From Chitinophagales bacterium (GTDB taxonomy: Bacteria; Bacteroidota; Bacteroidia; Chitinophagales; UBA2359), in the NCBI GenBank assembly GCA_020629335.1, contig JAHDDN010000001.1, positions 1 to 64,000 on the forward strand: 64,000 nt of DNA. Direction: 5' to 3'. A model generated the notes under the pieces. It saw nothing but the letters and a program-made list of their open reading frames with translations, searched no databases and was not told the DNA's origin. Shown here one piece after another: positions 50,635 through 58,580 of this stretch. Numbering within the stretch: the first letter of the stretch is position 1; every line of letters starts with the position of its first letter. A program made the translations under genes and the position numbers.

Positions 50635-50874
50635 ATGACAAATTCAAATCCTTACGCAATGAAAGCCGATACAGCAAACTTTTTAATGTCGTTGAGTACT
50701 TCATTAATGAATGAGATACTCGATAATATTGCTAATCACTATGGTATAACAAGAGGCGAGGCTTTTGAAGAGGTTACTGATATTGATGCTGAAAATATAA
50801 TGGACTATATAACAGTAAATAGACCAGCAGTTCATTTATTATACAAACAATATAAACTCGGTCTTTTGAAGTAA
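50635..50874 (+). CDS. Hypothetical protein (79 aa)
   Basis: Helical, acidic protein with ITRGEAFEEVTDIDAENI and no membrane segments. Preceded by the same ACTTTTAGATATG context as the first island gene. Function unknown. Confidence 0.6.
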   Translation: MTNSNPYAMKADTANFLMSLSTSLMNEILDNIANHYGITRGEAFEEVTDIDAENIMDYITVNRPAVHLLYKQYKLGLLK

Positions 50875-50932
50875 GCAAATGAAAACAACAACACAATACT
50901 TTTTTTAATTAACCTTCAAAAACACAAATAAA

Positions 50933-51058
50933 ATGAGTTGGAATAGTTATACTGAAAATACTAAATGCAACCGCATATCAGAAGAAGAAAATAAAATGAG
51001 TTGGAATAGTTATACTGAAAATACTAAATACAACCGCATATCAGAAGAAGAAAATAAA
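50933..51058 (+). repeat. 63-bp direct tandem duplication including start codon and upstream purine tract
   Basis: Units 50933-50995 and 50996-51058 are identical apart from a TGC/TAC codon. The near identity indicates a recent duplication by slippage or unequal recombination. Confidence 0.9.
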
Positions 51059-51265
51059 ATGCAAACATTAAACAGAAACAACGAAATTAACATCATTGGC
51101 TATCAATTGCCTAAAGGTCATATTTTATTAGGTAGAACTATTAATGGAAGGTGGGCTGTAAATACTGGCAGTACTATAAGGCTTTACACTATGTTAGATA
51201 TAAAAAGCATATACAATGTTAACCTTAATGCTTCAGATTTAGAAAGATTAGGATGGACGGCATAA
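50933..51265 (+). CDS. Hypothetical protein with tandemly duplicated start region (110 aa)
   Basis: The first 42 codons are two copies of a 21-codon unit beginning MSWNSYTENTK and ending EEENK, differing by one residue (Cys to Tyr). A third in-frame ATG follows, and the globular domain (INIIGYQLPKGHILLGRTING) begins there. Each unit ends GAAGAAGAAAATAAAATG, so each in-frame ATG has the same purine-rich upstream context. The true start is therefore ambiguous. The last 13 bases overlap the next gene. Confidence 0.65.
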   Translation: MSWNSYTENTKCNRISEEENKMSWNSYTENTKYNRISEEENKMQTLNRNNEINIIGYQLPKGHILLGRTINGRWAVNTGSTIRLYTMLDIKSIYNVNLNASDLERLGWTA

Positions 51266-51474
51266 AAGACAAAAACCAAGTATTTAAAGATGTTCTAAGG
51301 GTTTTTAATATCAAACAGCGTGAATTATCAATTGAAATACTTGAACTAACAGAATACGCCTTAACCAACTCCACAGCAGCAGACAGATATAAAAGAACCT
51401 TTTGCAGAATCCTTCTAAGATTTGGGAATGTGACAGATGAACAAAGAGAACTGATGGAGGAATATTTGAAATAG
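51253..51474 (+). CDS. Hypothetical protein (73 aa)
   Basis: Overlaps the previous gene by 13 bases. Helical and basic (FNIKQRELSIEILELTEYAL); last coding gene of the island before the tRNAs. Not recognised. Confidence 0.6.
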   Translation: MDGIKDKNQVFKDVLRVFNIKQRELSIEILELTEYALTNSTAADRYKRTFCRILLRFGNVTDEQRELMEEYLK

Positions 51475-51504
51475 AAATTAATTGATAATTATGTCAAAAT
51501 GCAT

Positions 51505-51512
51505 TATCTTTG
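51505..51512 (+). promoter_or_regulatory. -7 promoter element TATCTTTG for the tRNA pair
   Basis: Exact TAnnTTTG box ending three bases before the first tRNA, so transcription would begin almost at the mature 5' end. Confidence 0.7.
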
Positions 51513-51515
51513 TAA

Positions 51516-51588
51516 TGCGAGGGAGAGCGATTGGTTGTTCGCTGGGCTCATAACCCAGAGGTTGCAGGTTCGAGTCCTGTCCACGCAA
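51516..51588 (+). tRNA. tRNA with CAT anticodon (Met or Ile2)
   Basis: Cloverleaf: acceptor TGCGAGG/CCACGCA with one A-A mismatch, D arm GAGC/GTTC, anticodon stem CTGGG/CCCAG with loop CTCATAA (anticodon 51549-51551), T arm GCAGG-TTCGAGT-CCTGT. Discriminator A, no encoded CCA. Position 8 is G rather than T. CAT may be Met, or Ile if lysidine-modified. Confidence 0.85.
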
Positions 51589-51646
51589 CTATTATCAATA
51601 GGTCTGTTTGCTAGTGGGGATGCAAAAAAAGTTATTGATATAAGAT

Positions 51647-51719
51647 AAATAGTCAGATATGATGGTGTGTCACCTGCCTACCCAGCAGGCTTTCATTGGT
51701 TCAATTCCAATACTATTTA
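51647..51719 (+). tRNA. tRNA with ACC anticodon (Gly by codon table)
   Basis: Perfect acceptor AAATAGT/ACTATTT, D arm GATA/TGTC, anticodon stem CCTGC/GCAGG with loop CTACCCA (anticodon 51680-51682), T arm ATTGG-TTCAATT-CCAAT, discriminator A. A34 in a Gly tRNA is rare in bacteria. The 58-base spacer from the first tRNA shows no other gene. Confidence 0.8.
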
Positions 51720-51723
51720 TTTA

Positions 51724-51762
51724 AAAAGCCTTAACATTGATTTGTTAAGGCTTTTCTTTTTT
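51724..51762. terminator. Bidirectional terminator after the tRNAs
   Basis: AAAAGCCTTAAC pairs with GTTAAGGCTTTT around an eight-base loop, with T-rich sequence on both strands. It serves the + tRNA transcript and the convergent - strand 397-aa gene. Confidence 0.85.
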
Positions 51763-51763
51763 C

Positions 51764-52930
51764 CTACCTACTCAACCCAAACCTCACCCCCTTATTAGTC
51801 TTCTTACAAAAACAATCTGAATCATCTAAATTCATAGAATTACAAATTCCTATCATACTCTTATCGTCTCCATAAAGCATTTTATTATAAACACTTCTAT
51901 AATGTGATAAATACCCTAGCATTCTTTGTTCAGAAGACAAAGGCGAAAAGTCTACGCTGTCATTCCCTAACATCCATTCAGCAAACAACACCGCTACTTT
52001 ATTTTTAACAAGTTCTGCTATAGTGGTTCTATCTACCGAATACTTAGCTTTTACCTTTTGACAGATAATGCTTTCTATATCACAAACAAAGCTAAAATCT
52101 AAAGCAAAGCCCATCATTGAGTTTTTAGAACTTTCACAGCAATTTGTATTTTTTAATTTGTCTGCAAAGTATTCTACCTCACAGCCGCTATCTAAACCTA
52201 TATCATCAAAACCTTTTGCGTGTGCTGTTATATGCTTCGCCCAATCTGGCTGCTTAGAAGAACATCCACACCAAGTAACATTGTCATTATATCGTAAATC
52301 TTCATTTTCTTGACACTCATAAACTAGATATAAGCATCCATTTATATCATTAGGGCAAAAGGTAAGTGGAGTATCAAAAGTGTGGTATATCGCTTTGTAT
52401 TTGTCTGTTGTAATGTTTATAGGTGAAGTAGTTAAAAGTTCTCCTGTTCCGCTATAAATTTCTATCTCTCTAGTGACGGCTTGCGTCTTATTATCCAGCT
52501 TAAAAGGTTGTAGACCTATAGAGTTTAAGCAAAAGGCTATGTCTTTACCACATCCAATGTCAAGCCTTAAAACGACATAGTTGTTCATTACTTTTTTGTA
52601 AGTTCCAGCCGTTTCATTACCTATTAGAAAGTTTCTTTGTGATATTTTAGGATTGACTTCTTTTTTAAAAGTTAGACAAGTCGCTAGATCACGCATTACA
52701 CAATTGGCAGCATCTGTTCTAAACTTATAGATACTTTCCCAGACATCTAATCCGCAATGTGGATTGTTACAAAGATGCTTGAATATTTTACCCAAACCGC
52801 CTATCTCATCTATATAGATTCCTGTTTCACTTTCCTGATAATCATTAGGTATATTCTCCCAACATTCACAAGTCAGTTGTGATATGCCTATAAGCTTTTC
52901 TAAGCAGTTTTCTTGTGTTGTTTGTGCCAT
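51764..52930 (-). CDS. Putative Cys-rich virion protein (388 aa)
   Basis: I start at MAQTTQEN, nine codons inside the longest frame, because it follows the neighbouring terminator better. Contains clusters such as CECWEN, CNNPHCG, WCGCSSK and NTNCCESS. Lies directly downstream of the capsid candidate, where a head-completion or decoration protein would be expected. Family not recognised. Confidence 0.6.
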   Translation of the reverse strand: MAQTTQENCLEKLIGISQLTCECWENIPNDYQESETGIYIDEIGGLGKIFKHLCNNPHCGLDVWESIYKFRTDAANCVMRDLATCLTFKKEVNPKISQRNFLIGNETAGTYKKVMNNYVVLRLDIGCGKDIAFCLNSIGLQPFKLDNKTQAVTREIEIYSGTGELLTTSPINITTDKYKAIYHTFDTPLTFCPNDINGCLYLVYECQENEDLRYNDNVTWCGCSSKQPDWAKHITAHAKGFDDIGLDSGCEVEYFADKLKNTNCCESSKNSMMGFALDFSFVCDIESIICQKVKAKYSVDRTTIAELVKNKVAVLFAEWMLGNDSVDFSPLSSEQRMLGYLSHYRSVYNKMLYGDDKSMIGICNSMNLDDSDCFCKKTNKGVRFGLSR

Positions 52931-52940
52931 TGTTTTATAT

Positions 52941-52974
52941 AAAAAAACCCTACCCATAAAGTCAATGGATAGGG
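52941..52974 (-). terminator. Terminator-like hairpin after the capsid gene
   Basis: CCCTACCCAT pairs with ATGGATAGGG (one mismatch); read on -, followed by T7. A partial stop here would make the capsid transcript more abundant than the downstream genes. Confidence 0.75.
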
Positions 52975-53008
52975 CTATAGTTGTTATCTCAAAAAAAGTT
53001 AGTATCTA

Positions 53009-54547
53009 TTACTTACCTAAACCTGTAACGCTAGGCGGTTCATCTAAACAAGATGTTACCATAATTTCCACACAGTCGCTTTTCACAGTACAAGCTGTCC
53101 CGTCTGCGGCTGTTACATTCGCTTCAAAAACGATTCCGTAGTCTCCACCTGCTTTGTATTCAAGTGTTAAGTCTGCTGCTGCTAAATCCGCCTCTGTAAA
53201 GGTATCTACTGGTGTTCTGTAAAGGTCTGCATTTTCGTAAACATTCGCTACAAAAGAATCAACTGTAATAGCTGCTCCTGTAGAATCTACTGCTGTAACA
53301 GAACCCATTGGAATAGTTACCTTACCCGCTTCAAAGCTAAAGTCTCCAATGTTTAGCATTAAGCCCTCACAAGGGTCTGCTGTAGGAGTAGCACAAGGGT
53401 CTTTATATTTTGGTGTTGGGTCTAATCTTTCAACACATCCTTTCTTAAATTTAAGGACACCTGTCTGTTCTTTATTACATTTGGTTTTGTTTCTGATAAA
53501 GTTATAACGTCCGTAAATGTACCAAGTGAATGCCTTTGTTGGCTTTTTGCCTTGAACCTCCTTACAATGCTCTTCTAATACAATATCGTAGTAAAAGCCA
53601 TCAAAAGTTAAAGACTCTACACGTCCGTACTTTCTTATGTTTGTAAGTTCACCTGTTGCAGCCGTCCAACTATCAGTCATATGACAATGGTAGTGAACCA
53701 TTGCTGTAGAATTATTTTCAACTAAAAGTAAGCAATCACGTAAGCCGTCAACTTGTGGCATTAGCTTAATGTCACTATAGTACTCAATGTCCTCAAACTT
53801 GGAAAGATTGGCTGAATTATCAGTAGTAGAACGTGAGTTTCTAATGTATTCGGCATTTCTACGCTCTTTGCGTAAAAGATTGGTATCAAGTACACAATAA
53901 TCTTCAAAACAGTTTCCTTCTGCTATTTCTTCAATACAGATAGATAAGTCAGCATTAAACATCGTATGGTCAACATAAGTAGTCGTGCCACTAGCTTCAA
54001 TACCATCTACGTCTAAATCATAAGTATTAACCCCTGCAATAGAAGCGGTATATTCTAACCACTCTTTTGTAATTTGCTGGTCACCATTTCTGATGATTGC
54101 AAAAAGGTTTTCTCCTACGTGTGTATTGAACGAATCAATATTTACATTTTCTGTAAAGTCAACAAAGCAAGATGAAAACTTTTTGGAATAGCATCTAGTT
54201 ACATCTACTTCTTCACATTTTCTTGTAAAGACCGATTCAGATAATTCACCAGGAGAACAACCAATATTACAGTCGGTATCTTCACCACCTAAATCACAAT
54301 AGTCCGTAAAGTAAACTTTTAATCGTACTGGTGTTGATACATTTGTTGAATCAATACCGTATTGTGGTGCTGCAATTACCTGTGATTTGGTAAATTGATC
54401 GTCAATATCAATAGACTGCTTACCATAAAGCACTCTACCCATTTCTGTTTTTAATCTTCGTCTATCCAGAACACCTTTATCCTCCCAAATACTTGGTAAG
54501 GCTAAGATGGTTTCTTTAAGCTCAAAACATTCTCTTTCGTAAGCCAT
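53009..54547 (-). CDS. Major capsid protein candidate with C-terminal Ig-like domain (512 aa)
   Basis: Follows the scaffold gene, the usual capsid position, and is isolated between spacers with its own terminator. N-terminal FELKETILALPSIWEDKGVLDRRRLKTEMGR resembles capsid N-arms. Residues 60-390 would be the main fold. From about 395 a Cys-Gly linked beta domain (MLNIGDFSFEAGKVTIPMGSVTAVDS) looks Ig-like, and such domains often decorate capsids. Strong context, no direct family match by eye. Confidence 0.7.
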   Translation of the reverse strand: MAYERECFELKETILALPSIWEDKGVLDRRRLKTEMGRVLYGKQSIDIDDQFTKSQVIAAPQYGIDSTNVSTPVRLKVYFTDYCDLGGEDTDCNIGCSPGELSESVFTRKCEEVDVTRCYSKKFSSCFVDFTENVNIDSFNTHVGENLFAIIRNGDQQITKEWLEYTASIAGVNTYDLDVDGIEASGTTTYVDHTMFNADLSICIEEIAEGNCFEDYCVLDTNLLRKERRNAEYIRNSRSTTDNSANLSKFEDIEYYSDIKLMPQVDGLRDCLLLVENNSTAMVHYHCHMTDSWTAATGELTNIRKYGRVESLTFDGFYYDIVLEEHCKEVQGKKPTKAFTWYIYGRYNFIRNKTKCNKEQTGVLKFKKGCVERLDPTPKYKDPCATPTADPCEGLMLNIGDFSFEAGKVTIPMGSVTAVDSTGAAITVDSFVANVYENADLYRTPVDTFTEADLAAADLTLEYKAGGDYGIVFEANVTAADGTACTVKSDCVEIMVTSCLDEPPSVTGLGK

Positions 54548-54599
54548 TAATTTGTGTGTTGTTTATTGTTAAAAAAAATAAATGGCTTAGATTAACTTA

Positions 54600-55655
54600 T
54601 TATAGTAAGCCATTGTCTATATGTAATTTTCGTATTTTATCTTTTCGTTGTTGAACTGATAAAGCTTTATCTGCTCTAATTTCTTTTTCTTTAGCTTCTA
54701 AATCTGATTGAGTGATTTTAGTATCTTGTCCTTTATCACTTGTTTGGTGATTTAGTGTTTGTGTTGGGTTTTTGGTTGTTGTTTCTACTAGTCCAACTGT
54801 ATCAAAAGCCTTTTTAACAATCTGTTTAAAGGTCAAAGGATTGCCACTTTCATCTTCTACTCTTTCACCTACTTTATCGCCGAATTTATAAATCGGTTTT
54901 AGCGTTTCATCTGGATTTACTTTAAAGTCGTAATTATCTAATGTCAGCTTTAGAGCTTGTTTTTTTAAGATGTTGTAACTTACTTTGTTGCTTTTGATTG
55001 TTGCATCAAAGCCATCAAACTCATTGTTAAAATCGTTCGATACATTTACACGCATTTCAATAGAACTATTCTCTAATTTTAGCTTTTCATTCTCCTCTTT
55101 TAAAGCATCAATATCTTTTTGATAAGTGCTTTTAAGATTCTTTTCGATAGAATCATAGTTCTTTAAAGCTTTTATTTGTGCTTCTGTTAATTCGTCAAGA
55201 TTTACAGAATCGCCCTTTTCTGCTGCTGCAAGTTTGGTTTCCAAAAGAGTTACTTTATCCTCTAAGGTTTTAACGGTTGCTCTATACCCTTGTACAGCAT
55301 CGTTAAAAGCCTGTTCTAGATAAATAGTATCATCTTTTGTGTCCTCACTTCTTTTAAAGCTAGGATTTAGTTCAGCTATTTTAGCAGTGAATTTTTTAGC
55401 CGTATCTTTTACGCCTTTTTTGTGCTGATTGTCTTTTTCCTCTTGGTACTTGGTGGCTCTCGTTTGCCACTTTGTATCAAATTTCGATTTATACTTTTCA
55501 GCAAAACCATCTACTAGTTTGATGCTACCATCTTCTGATTCTTCTATTAAATCATTTAAGGCATTTTCATCTCCTAAATATGAATTGCTAGATTGAATCA
55601 CGCCTTTTAGTAAGGCTTGCTGCTGTTCTGTTTGCAGCTTCTCTAATTGTGTCAT
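54600..55655 (-). CDS. Capsid scaffold-like protein (351 aa)
   Basis: Highly charged, almost all helical. A long coiled coil spans about 110-210 (GYRATVKTLEDKVTLLETKLAAAEKG), and a basic C-terminal tail (SVQQRKDKIRKLHID) resembles capsid-binding ends of scaffolds. No protease motif. Located immediately before the capsid candidate in reading order. Confidence 0.75.
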   Translation of the reverse strand: MTQLEKLQTEQQQALLKGVIQSSNSYLGDENALNDLIEESEDGSIKLVDGFAEKYKSKFDTKWQTRATKYQEEKDNQHKKGVKDTAKKFTAKIAELNPSFKRSEDTKDDTIYLEQAFNDAVQGYRATVKTLEDKVTLLETKLAAAEKGDSVNLDELTEAQIKALKNYDSIEKNLKSTYQKDIDALKEENEKLKLENSSIEMRVNVSNDFNNEFDGFDATIKSNKVSYNILKKQALKLTLDNYDFKVNPDETLKPIYKFGDKVGERVEDESGNPLTFKQIVKKAFDTVGLVETTTKNPTQTLNHQTSDKGQDTKITQSDLEAKEKEIRADKALSVQQRKDKIRKLHIDNGLL

Positions 55656-55790
55656 AGAACGTGTTGTTATTTATAAAGTAAATAAGTCTAAAATTTAGGG
55701 CTGTTCAAGTCTTCCTAAAATGACCAAGTGTTTTTGCATTTTTAGTTCTGCCGAATAAGTTGTTTGAAAAAATATCTTTACAGGCTGTTA

Positions 55791-56255
55791 TTAGCCTTGT
55801 ATTTGCGCTTTCATTGCATTAGCTACAGTTACTACTGAATCTCTAGTTTCCCCTTCCATATAAGTATCTATTTGCTCTATAGTGGTGAAGCCTCTTAAAG
55901 TCTTCTTAGCTGTACTATGATGTTCGTCTTTTGCTAATGTAGCACCGCCTTGATCTTCGGCTTCGGCTTCATCTTCTTCTAAATCTTCAAATAATTCATC
56001 TTCTTTAACTGGCGTTTCGGGTGTAACTGCTTTTTGAACTACTTTATTAGAAAACCTTTTACGGTTAACATCATATCCCAATTCATCAGTTAAAAAGGTA
56101 ATAGCCTCATCACTAAGGTTAAAAGGTTTATAGTGTAAGTCTCTTAAATAAAACTCTACTGCATTTCTTCCAACATTGTTTTTATTGCCTTTCTCAATTA
56201 CAGCATCGTGCTGTAATGTTGTTTGAAGTCTTCCTCTTTTTAAATGTATGTCCAT
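55791..56255 (-). CDS. Hypothetical protein with acidic linker (154 aa)
   Basis: N-terminal domain (about 1-85) with RNAVEFYLRDLHYKPFNLSDE, an Asp/Glu-rich linker (ELFEDLEEDEAEAEDQG), and a small helical C-terminal part. Its position ahead of scaffold and capsid in reading order suggests a minor head or head-assembly factor. Unrecognised. Confidence 0.55.
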   Translation of the reverse strand: MDIHLKRGRLQTTLQHDAVIEKGNKNNVGRNAVEFYLRDLHYKPFNLSDEAITFLTDELGYDVNRKRFSNKVVQKAVTPETPVKEDELFEDLEEDEAEAEDQGGATLAKDEHHSTAKKTLRGFTTIEQIDTYMEGETRDSVVTVANAMKAQIQG

Positions 56256-56323
56256 TTATTTCTTTTACTTTTTTATGCAAAAAAAAAGGATTTTATATTT
56301 AGCTTTTAGGGTATTAACGTAGG

Positions 56324-56340
56324 TTTGTGTTACGTTTTTT
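56324..56340 (+). promoter_or_regulatory. Shared 17-base motif TTTGTGTTACGTTTTTT
   Basis: Third near-identical copy of a motif also found at 38541-38557 (+) and 10877-10893 (-), each time in front of a TAnnTTTG-type promoter. It probably binds a phage regulator, possibly the XRE protein, whose operator overlaps one copy. Confidence 0.5.
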
Positions 56341-56384
56341 GTTTTAAATACTCAATTATATTTGAATAATAGTTAAAAATATTT

Positions 56385-56392
56385 TACTTTTG
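56385..56392 (+). promoter_or_regulatory. -7 promoter element TACTTTTG, leaderless start
   Basis: Matches TAnnTTTG, with TTTG at 56361-56364 as -33 at correct spacing; the ATG follows four bases later. A second box TATATTTG lies at 56357-56364. Confidence 0.6.
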
Positions 56393-56396
56393 TGTT

Positions 56397-56840
56397 ATGA
56401 CATTAGAATTTATACACTATGGGAGCAATAAGTTTAATTCAGAAAGATTTAAGCAGATTGAAAACAGAGAGTTCCCAGATAAAAAGCCATTACAAGGAAC
56501 GGGACTTTGGGCATCGCCTATAAATTCGGCTTATGGATGGAGTGATTGGTGTACGGATAATGGTTATGGAAACTTAACAAAAAACTTTACTTTCACTATT
56601 TCAGAAAAGTCAAAAGTATTAATAATTGATAGTGAAAAGGACTTGGATAAAATGCCTAAACTGGTTTTTGATACTTATATTAAAGGCTTTGATTTTGAAA
56701 AGTTAGCAAAAAAATATGATGCTATCTTTCTAACTGATAAAGGACAAGTAAAGACAAGGCATTCACAACCTTTTAACCTTTACGGATGGGACTGTGAATG
56801 TATATTAATAATGAACAAAGATATTATTTTACCTAAATGA
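56397..56840 (+). CDS. Hypothetical protein, possible ADP-ribosyltransferase-like fold (147 aa)
   Basis: First gene of the second + island. The pattern YHYGSNKFN-like 'FIHYGSNKFNSERF', 'GTGLWASPINSAYGWSDWC' and 'FTFTISEKSKVLIIDSEKDL' resembles small phage proteins with an ART-like beginning (H-Y/G-S then W-A-S), but no catalytic Glu can be assigned with confidence. Stop overlaps the next start by four bases. Confidence 0.6.
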   Translation: MTLEFIHYGSNKFNSERFKQIENREFPDKKPLQGTGLWASPINSAYGWSDWCTDNGYGNLTKNFTFTISEKSKVLIIDSEKDLDKMPKLVFDTYIKGFDFEKLAKKYDAIFLTDKGQVKTRHSQPFNLYGWDCECILIMNKDIILPK

Positions 56841-57070
56841 CCAACTACTCACAAAAGATAAATACTATTCTAAAGTCTTTAAAAGTTAGTTATAAGGAGT
56901 TAGCAGAAGAGTTAAAAGCTAATGAAATAAGCCTTAGAACAACTGTAAAGAATTTAGATAGACCAAACAGAAAAAACAAACCGCTAGGATGGACTTTTGC
57001 AATCTGGTTGTTTGATAGATTTATTAATGATAAAAAATGTAATGAAGATGAAAATACAGGAACCGTATAA
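56837..57070 (+). CDS. HTH-like small protein (77 aa)
   Basis: Helices 'INTILKSLKVSYKELAEELKANEISLRTTVKNLD' have the spacing of an XRE-type HTH, followed by a short C-terminal helix. Likely a small DNA-binding regulator of this island. Coupled to the gene before it. Confidence 0.6.
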   Translation: MTNYSQKINTILKSLKVSYKELAEELKANEISLRTTVKNLDRPNRKNKPLGWTFAIWLFDRFINDKKCNEDENTGTV

Positions 57071-57287
57071 CTTAATAATAAATAATTACTCTAATTTAGA
57101 ATTTTATGGCGGTCAAGGTTACTATGATGGCAATGGTGATTTATCTGTAAAATACAAAGACAAAGAAAAACAATTTCATTGTGTTCATTCAGCTATGGAA
57201 TTTTATAATTCACTAGATTGTGATAAGGCATTATGGCAGTCCAAACCTACTGAATTAGTACTTTGTCATATTGAAAAAATACAATAA
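57048..57287 (+). CDS. Hypothetical protein (79 aa)
   Basis: I take the second of two close ATGs (MKIQEPYNL) overlapping the end of the previous gene, since the longer frame runs far into the HTH gene. Aromatic, Gly-rich start (FYGGQGYYDGNGDL). Unrecognised. Confidence 0.5.
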   Translation: MKIQEPYNLIINNYSNLEFYGGQGYYDGNGDLSVKYKDKEKQFHCVHSAMEFYNSLDCDKALWQSKPTELVLCHIEKIQ

Positions 57288-57289
57288 AG

Positions 57290-57502
57290 ATGAAGGTAGG
57301 TATTAGTAAGATAGCAAAGCAAATAATCCTTGATGAACTTCAAGAGCAATCACATCCCGAACTAGTAGAGGATGTTATTTTTTGGGCTTTAGAATATTAC
57401 GCTAAAAACAAATCTGAATCTACTTTTGGAAAAGCAATTGCATACTCAATAGTAGAAAGAATAAAACAGAAGGAATTAAATTATCAAAAATCTAATAATT
57501 GA
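57290..57502 (+). CDS. Hypothetical protein (70 aa)
   Basis: Short helical, charged protein following the previous stop by two bases and overlapping the next start by four. No motif. Confidence 0.55.
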   Translation: MKVGISKIAKQIILDELQEQSHPELVEDVIFWALEYYAKNKSESTFGKAIAYSIVERIKQKELNYQKSNN

Positions 57503-57708
57503 TGAAACTAATAATTAAAAAAGGAACTACCTTAAAAATAAAGGTTAAGAACAGGAGTTACTTAGGACAGTCTGAAAAAATAATTACTGTTGAATGTGTT
57601 AATAATAAAGGTCGTAAAAAACATTTTTTTGATAATGATAATGGTATTGATTATAGATTTAGCAATGCTTACGTGGAAAATAATTTAGTTGAAATAATAA
57701 GCGAATGA
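57499..57708 (+). CDS. Hypothetical beta-rich protein (69 aa)
   Basis: Very basic, strand-rich (LIIKKGTTLKIKVKNRSYLG), probably a small SH3- or OB-like barrel. Overlaps both neighbours by four bases. Confidence 0.55.
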   Translation: MMKLIIKKGTTLKIKVKNRSYLGQSEKIITVECVNNKGRKKHFFDNDNGIDYRFSNAYVENNLVEIISE

Positions 57709-57872
57709 CTAACAATCAACTCCACAACCTAAACTGGCAATACCTTTCACCAACCAAAGCTACTGCCTACCACAACCACAAGCAGTACACTTGTAAGGCA
57801 TTGACTTTTGAAAATTCAATCACTTGGATAGACTTCGATAGTGTGGTTGTTGTTGATGTTTGTCCTTTTTAA
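57705..57872 (+). CDS. Small hypothetical protein (55 aa)
   Basis: ATG inside the stop of the preceding gene (ATGA). Starts MTNNQLHNLN and contains several His/Asn/Tyr residues. Codon use fits the neighbours; supported only by coupling. Confidence 0.5.
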   Translation: MTNNQLHNLNWQYLSPTKATAYHNHKQYTCKALTFENSITWIDFDSVVVVDVCPF

Positions 57873-57917
57873 AGTGGTCGAATTTGACACCTTAAAAAAA
57901 AATAAAATTATAATAAA

Positions 57918-58265
57918 ATGGAATATATAATAAAATTTATTAATTACTCCGAGGTTCAAAACAAAGAAGATATTGGCATAGGTGGTCTTGGAGGTTTTTT
58001 TGAAGATGGTATGAGATGGAAAGATTACCTTGAAATATTTACTGATGAGGGTAAAATATTAGTTGAACATCTTAGAGATAAAATTATAGAAAACAACATT
58101 AGGTGTACGGGGTATGAACATCAAAATTCTGCATACAATTCTGTACCATTGTTTTCTAATGGGAAGGTGGCTACTTATTCTTTTCGTGCGTGGGGTGATT
58201 TAATGGCTGCTGTATGGTCAGAAAACGACAATAAAGATTATAATTATATGACTTTTTATATGTGA
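57918..58265 (+). CDS. Hypothetical protein (115 aa)
   Basis: Alpha/beta protein with a Gly-rich loop (GIGGLGGFFEDG) and two helix-strand units (ILVEHLRDKIIENNI). No catalytic motif recognised. Preceded by an A-rich leader after a 45-base gap. Confidence 0.6.
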   Translation: MEYIIKFINYSEVQNKEDIGIGGLGGFFEDGMRWKDYLEIFTDEGKILVEHLRDKIIENNIRCTGYEHQNSAYNSVPLFSNGKVATYSFRAWGDLMAAVWSENDNKDYNYMTFYM

Positions 58266-58268
58266 AAT

Positions 58269-58580
58269 ATGGCTCTAGGATACCAAATAATTAAACAACC
58301 AAACAAACTTTACTGCCTTTATTCTAGCAACATTGATACACTTGTATTGATAAATGCCACTAAAGAAGATATCATTGATTTTATGCTTGAAAGAGAAAAG
58401 GAAATGATAGAATTTAAAGTTAGCCGAAAGATTGAGAAGATAGAAAAAGGCGAAAAGGCTTATCATCAATTCACATTAACTTTTGATGAAATGCTTGAAG
58501 ATGTAGAAAGGGTAGAAGGTAAATCTAAAATGTTAGAACTTAAAAGATTAATGCAAAGTGAACCAACAAAAAACAAATAG
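58269..58580 (+). CDS. Hypothetical protein (103 aa)
   Basis: Strand-rich N-terminus then Lys/Glu-rich helices. Three bases after the upstream stop; overlapped by the next gene at its 3' end. Unrecognised. Confidence 0.55.
   Translation: MALGYQIIKQPNKLYCLYSSNIDTLVLINATKEDIIDFMLEREKEMIEFKVSRKIEKIEKGEKAYHQFTLTFDEMLEDVERVEGKSKMLELKRLMQSEPTKNK

Noticed and set aside
51589..51646. A third tRNA between the two tRNA genes
   Set aside because: No acceptor or T-arm pairing could be drawn in the 58-base spacer.
56397..56840. Firm call of an ADP-ribosyltransferase
   Set aside because: Only the N-terminal pattern is suggestive; no catalytic Glu motif could be assigned.
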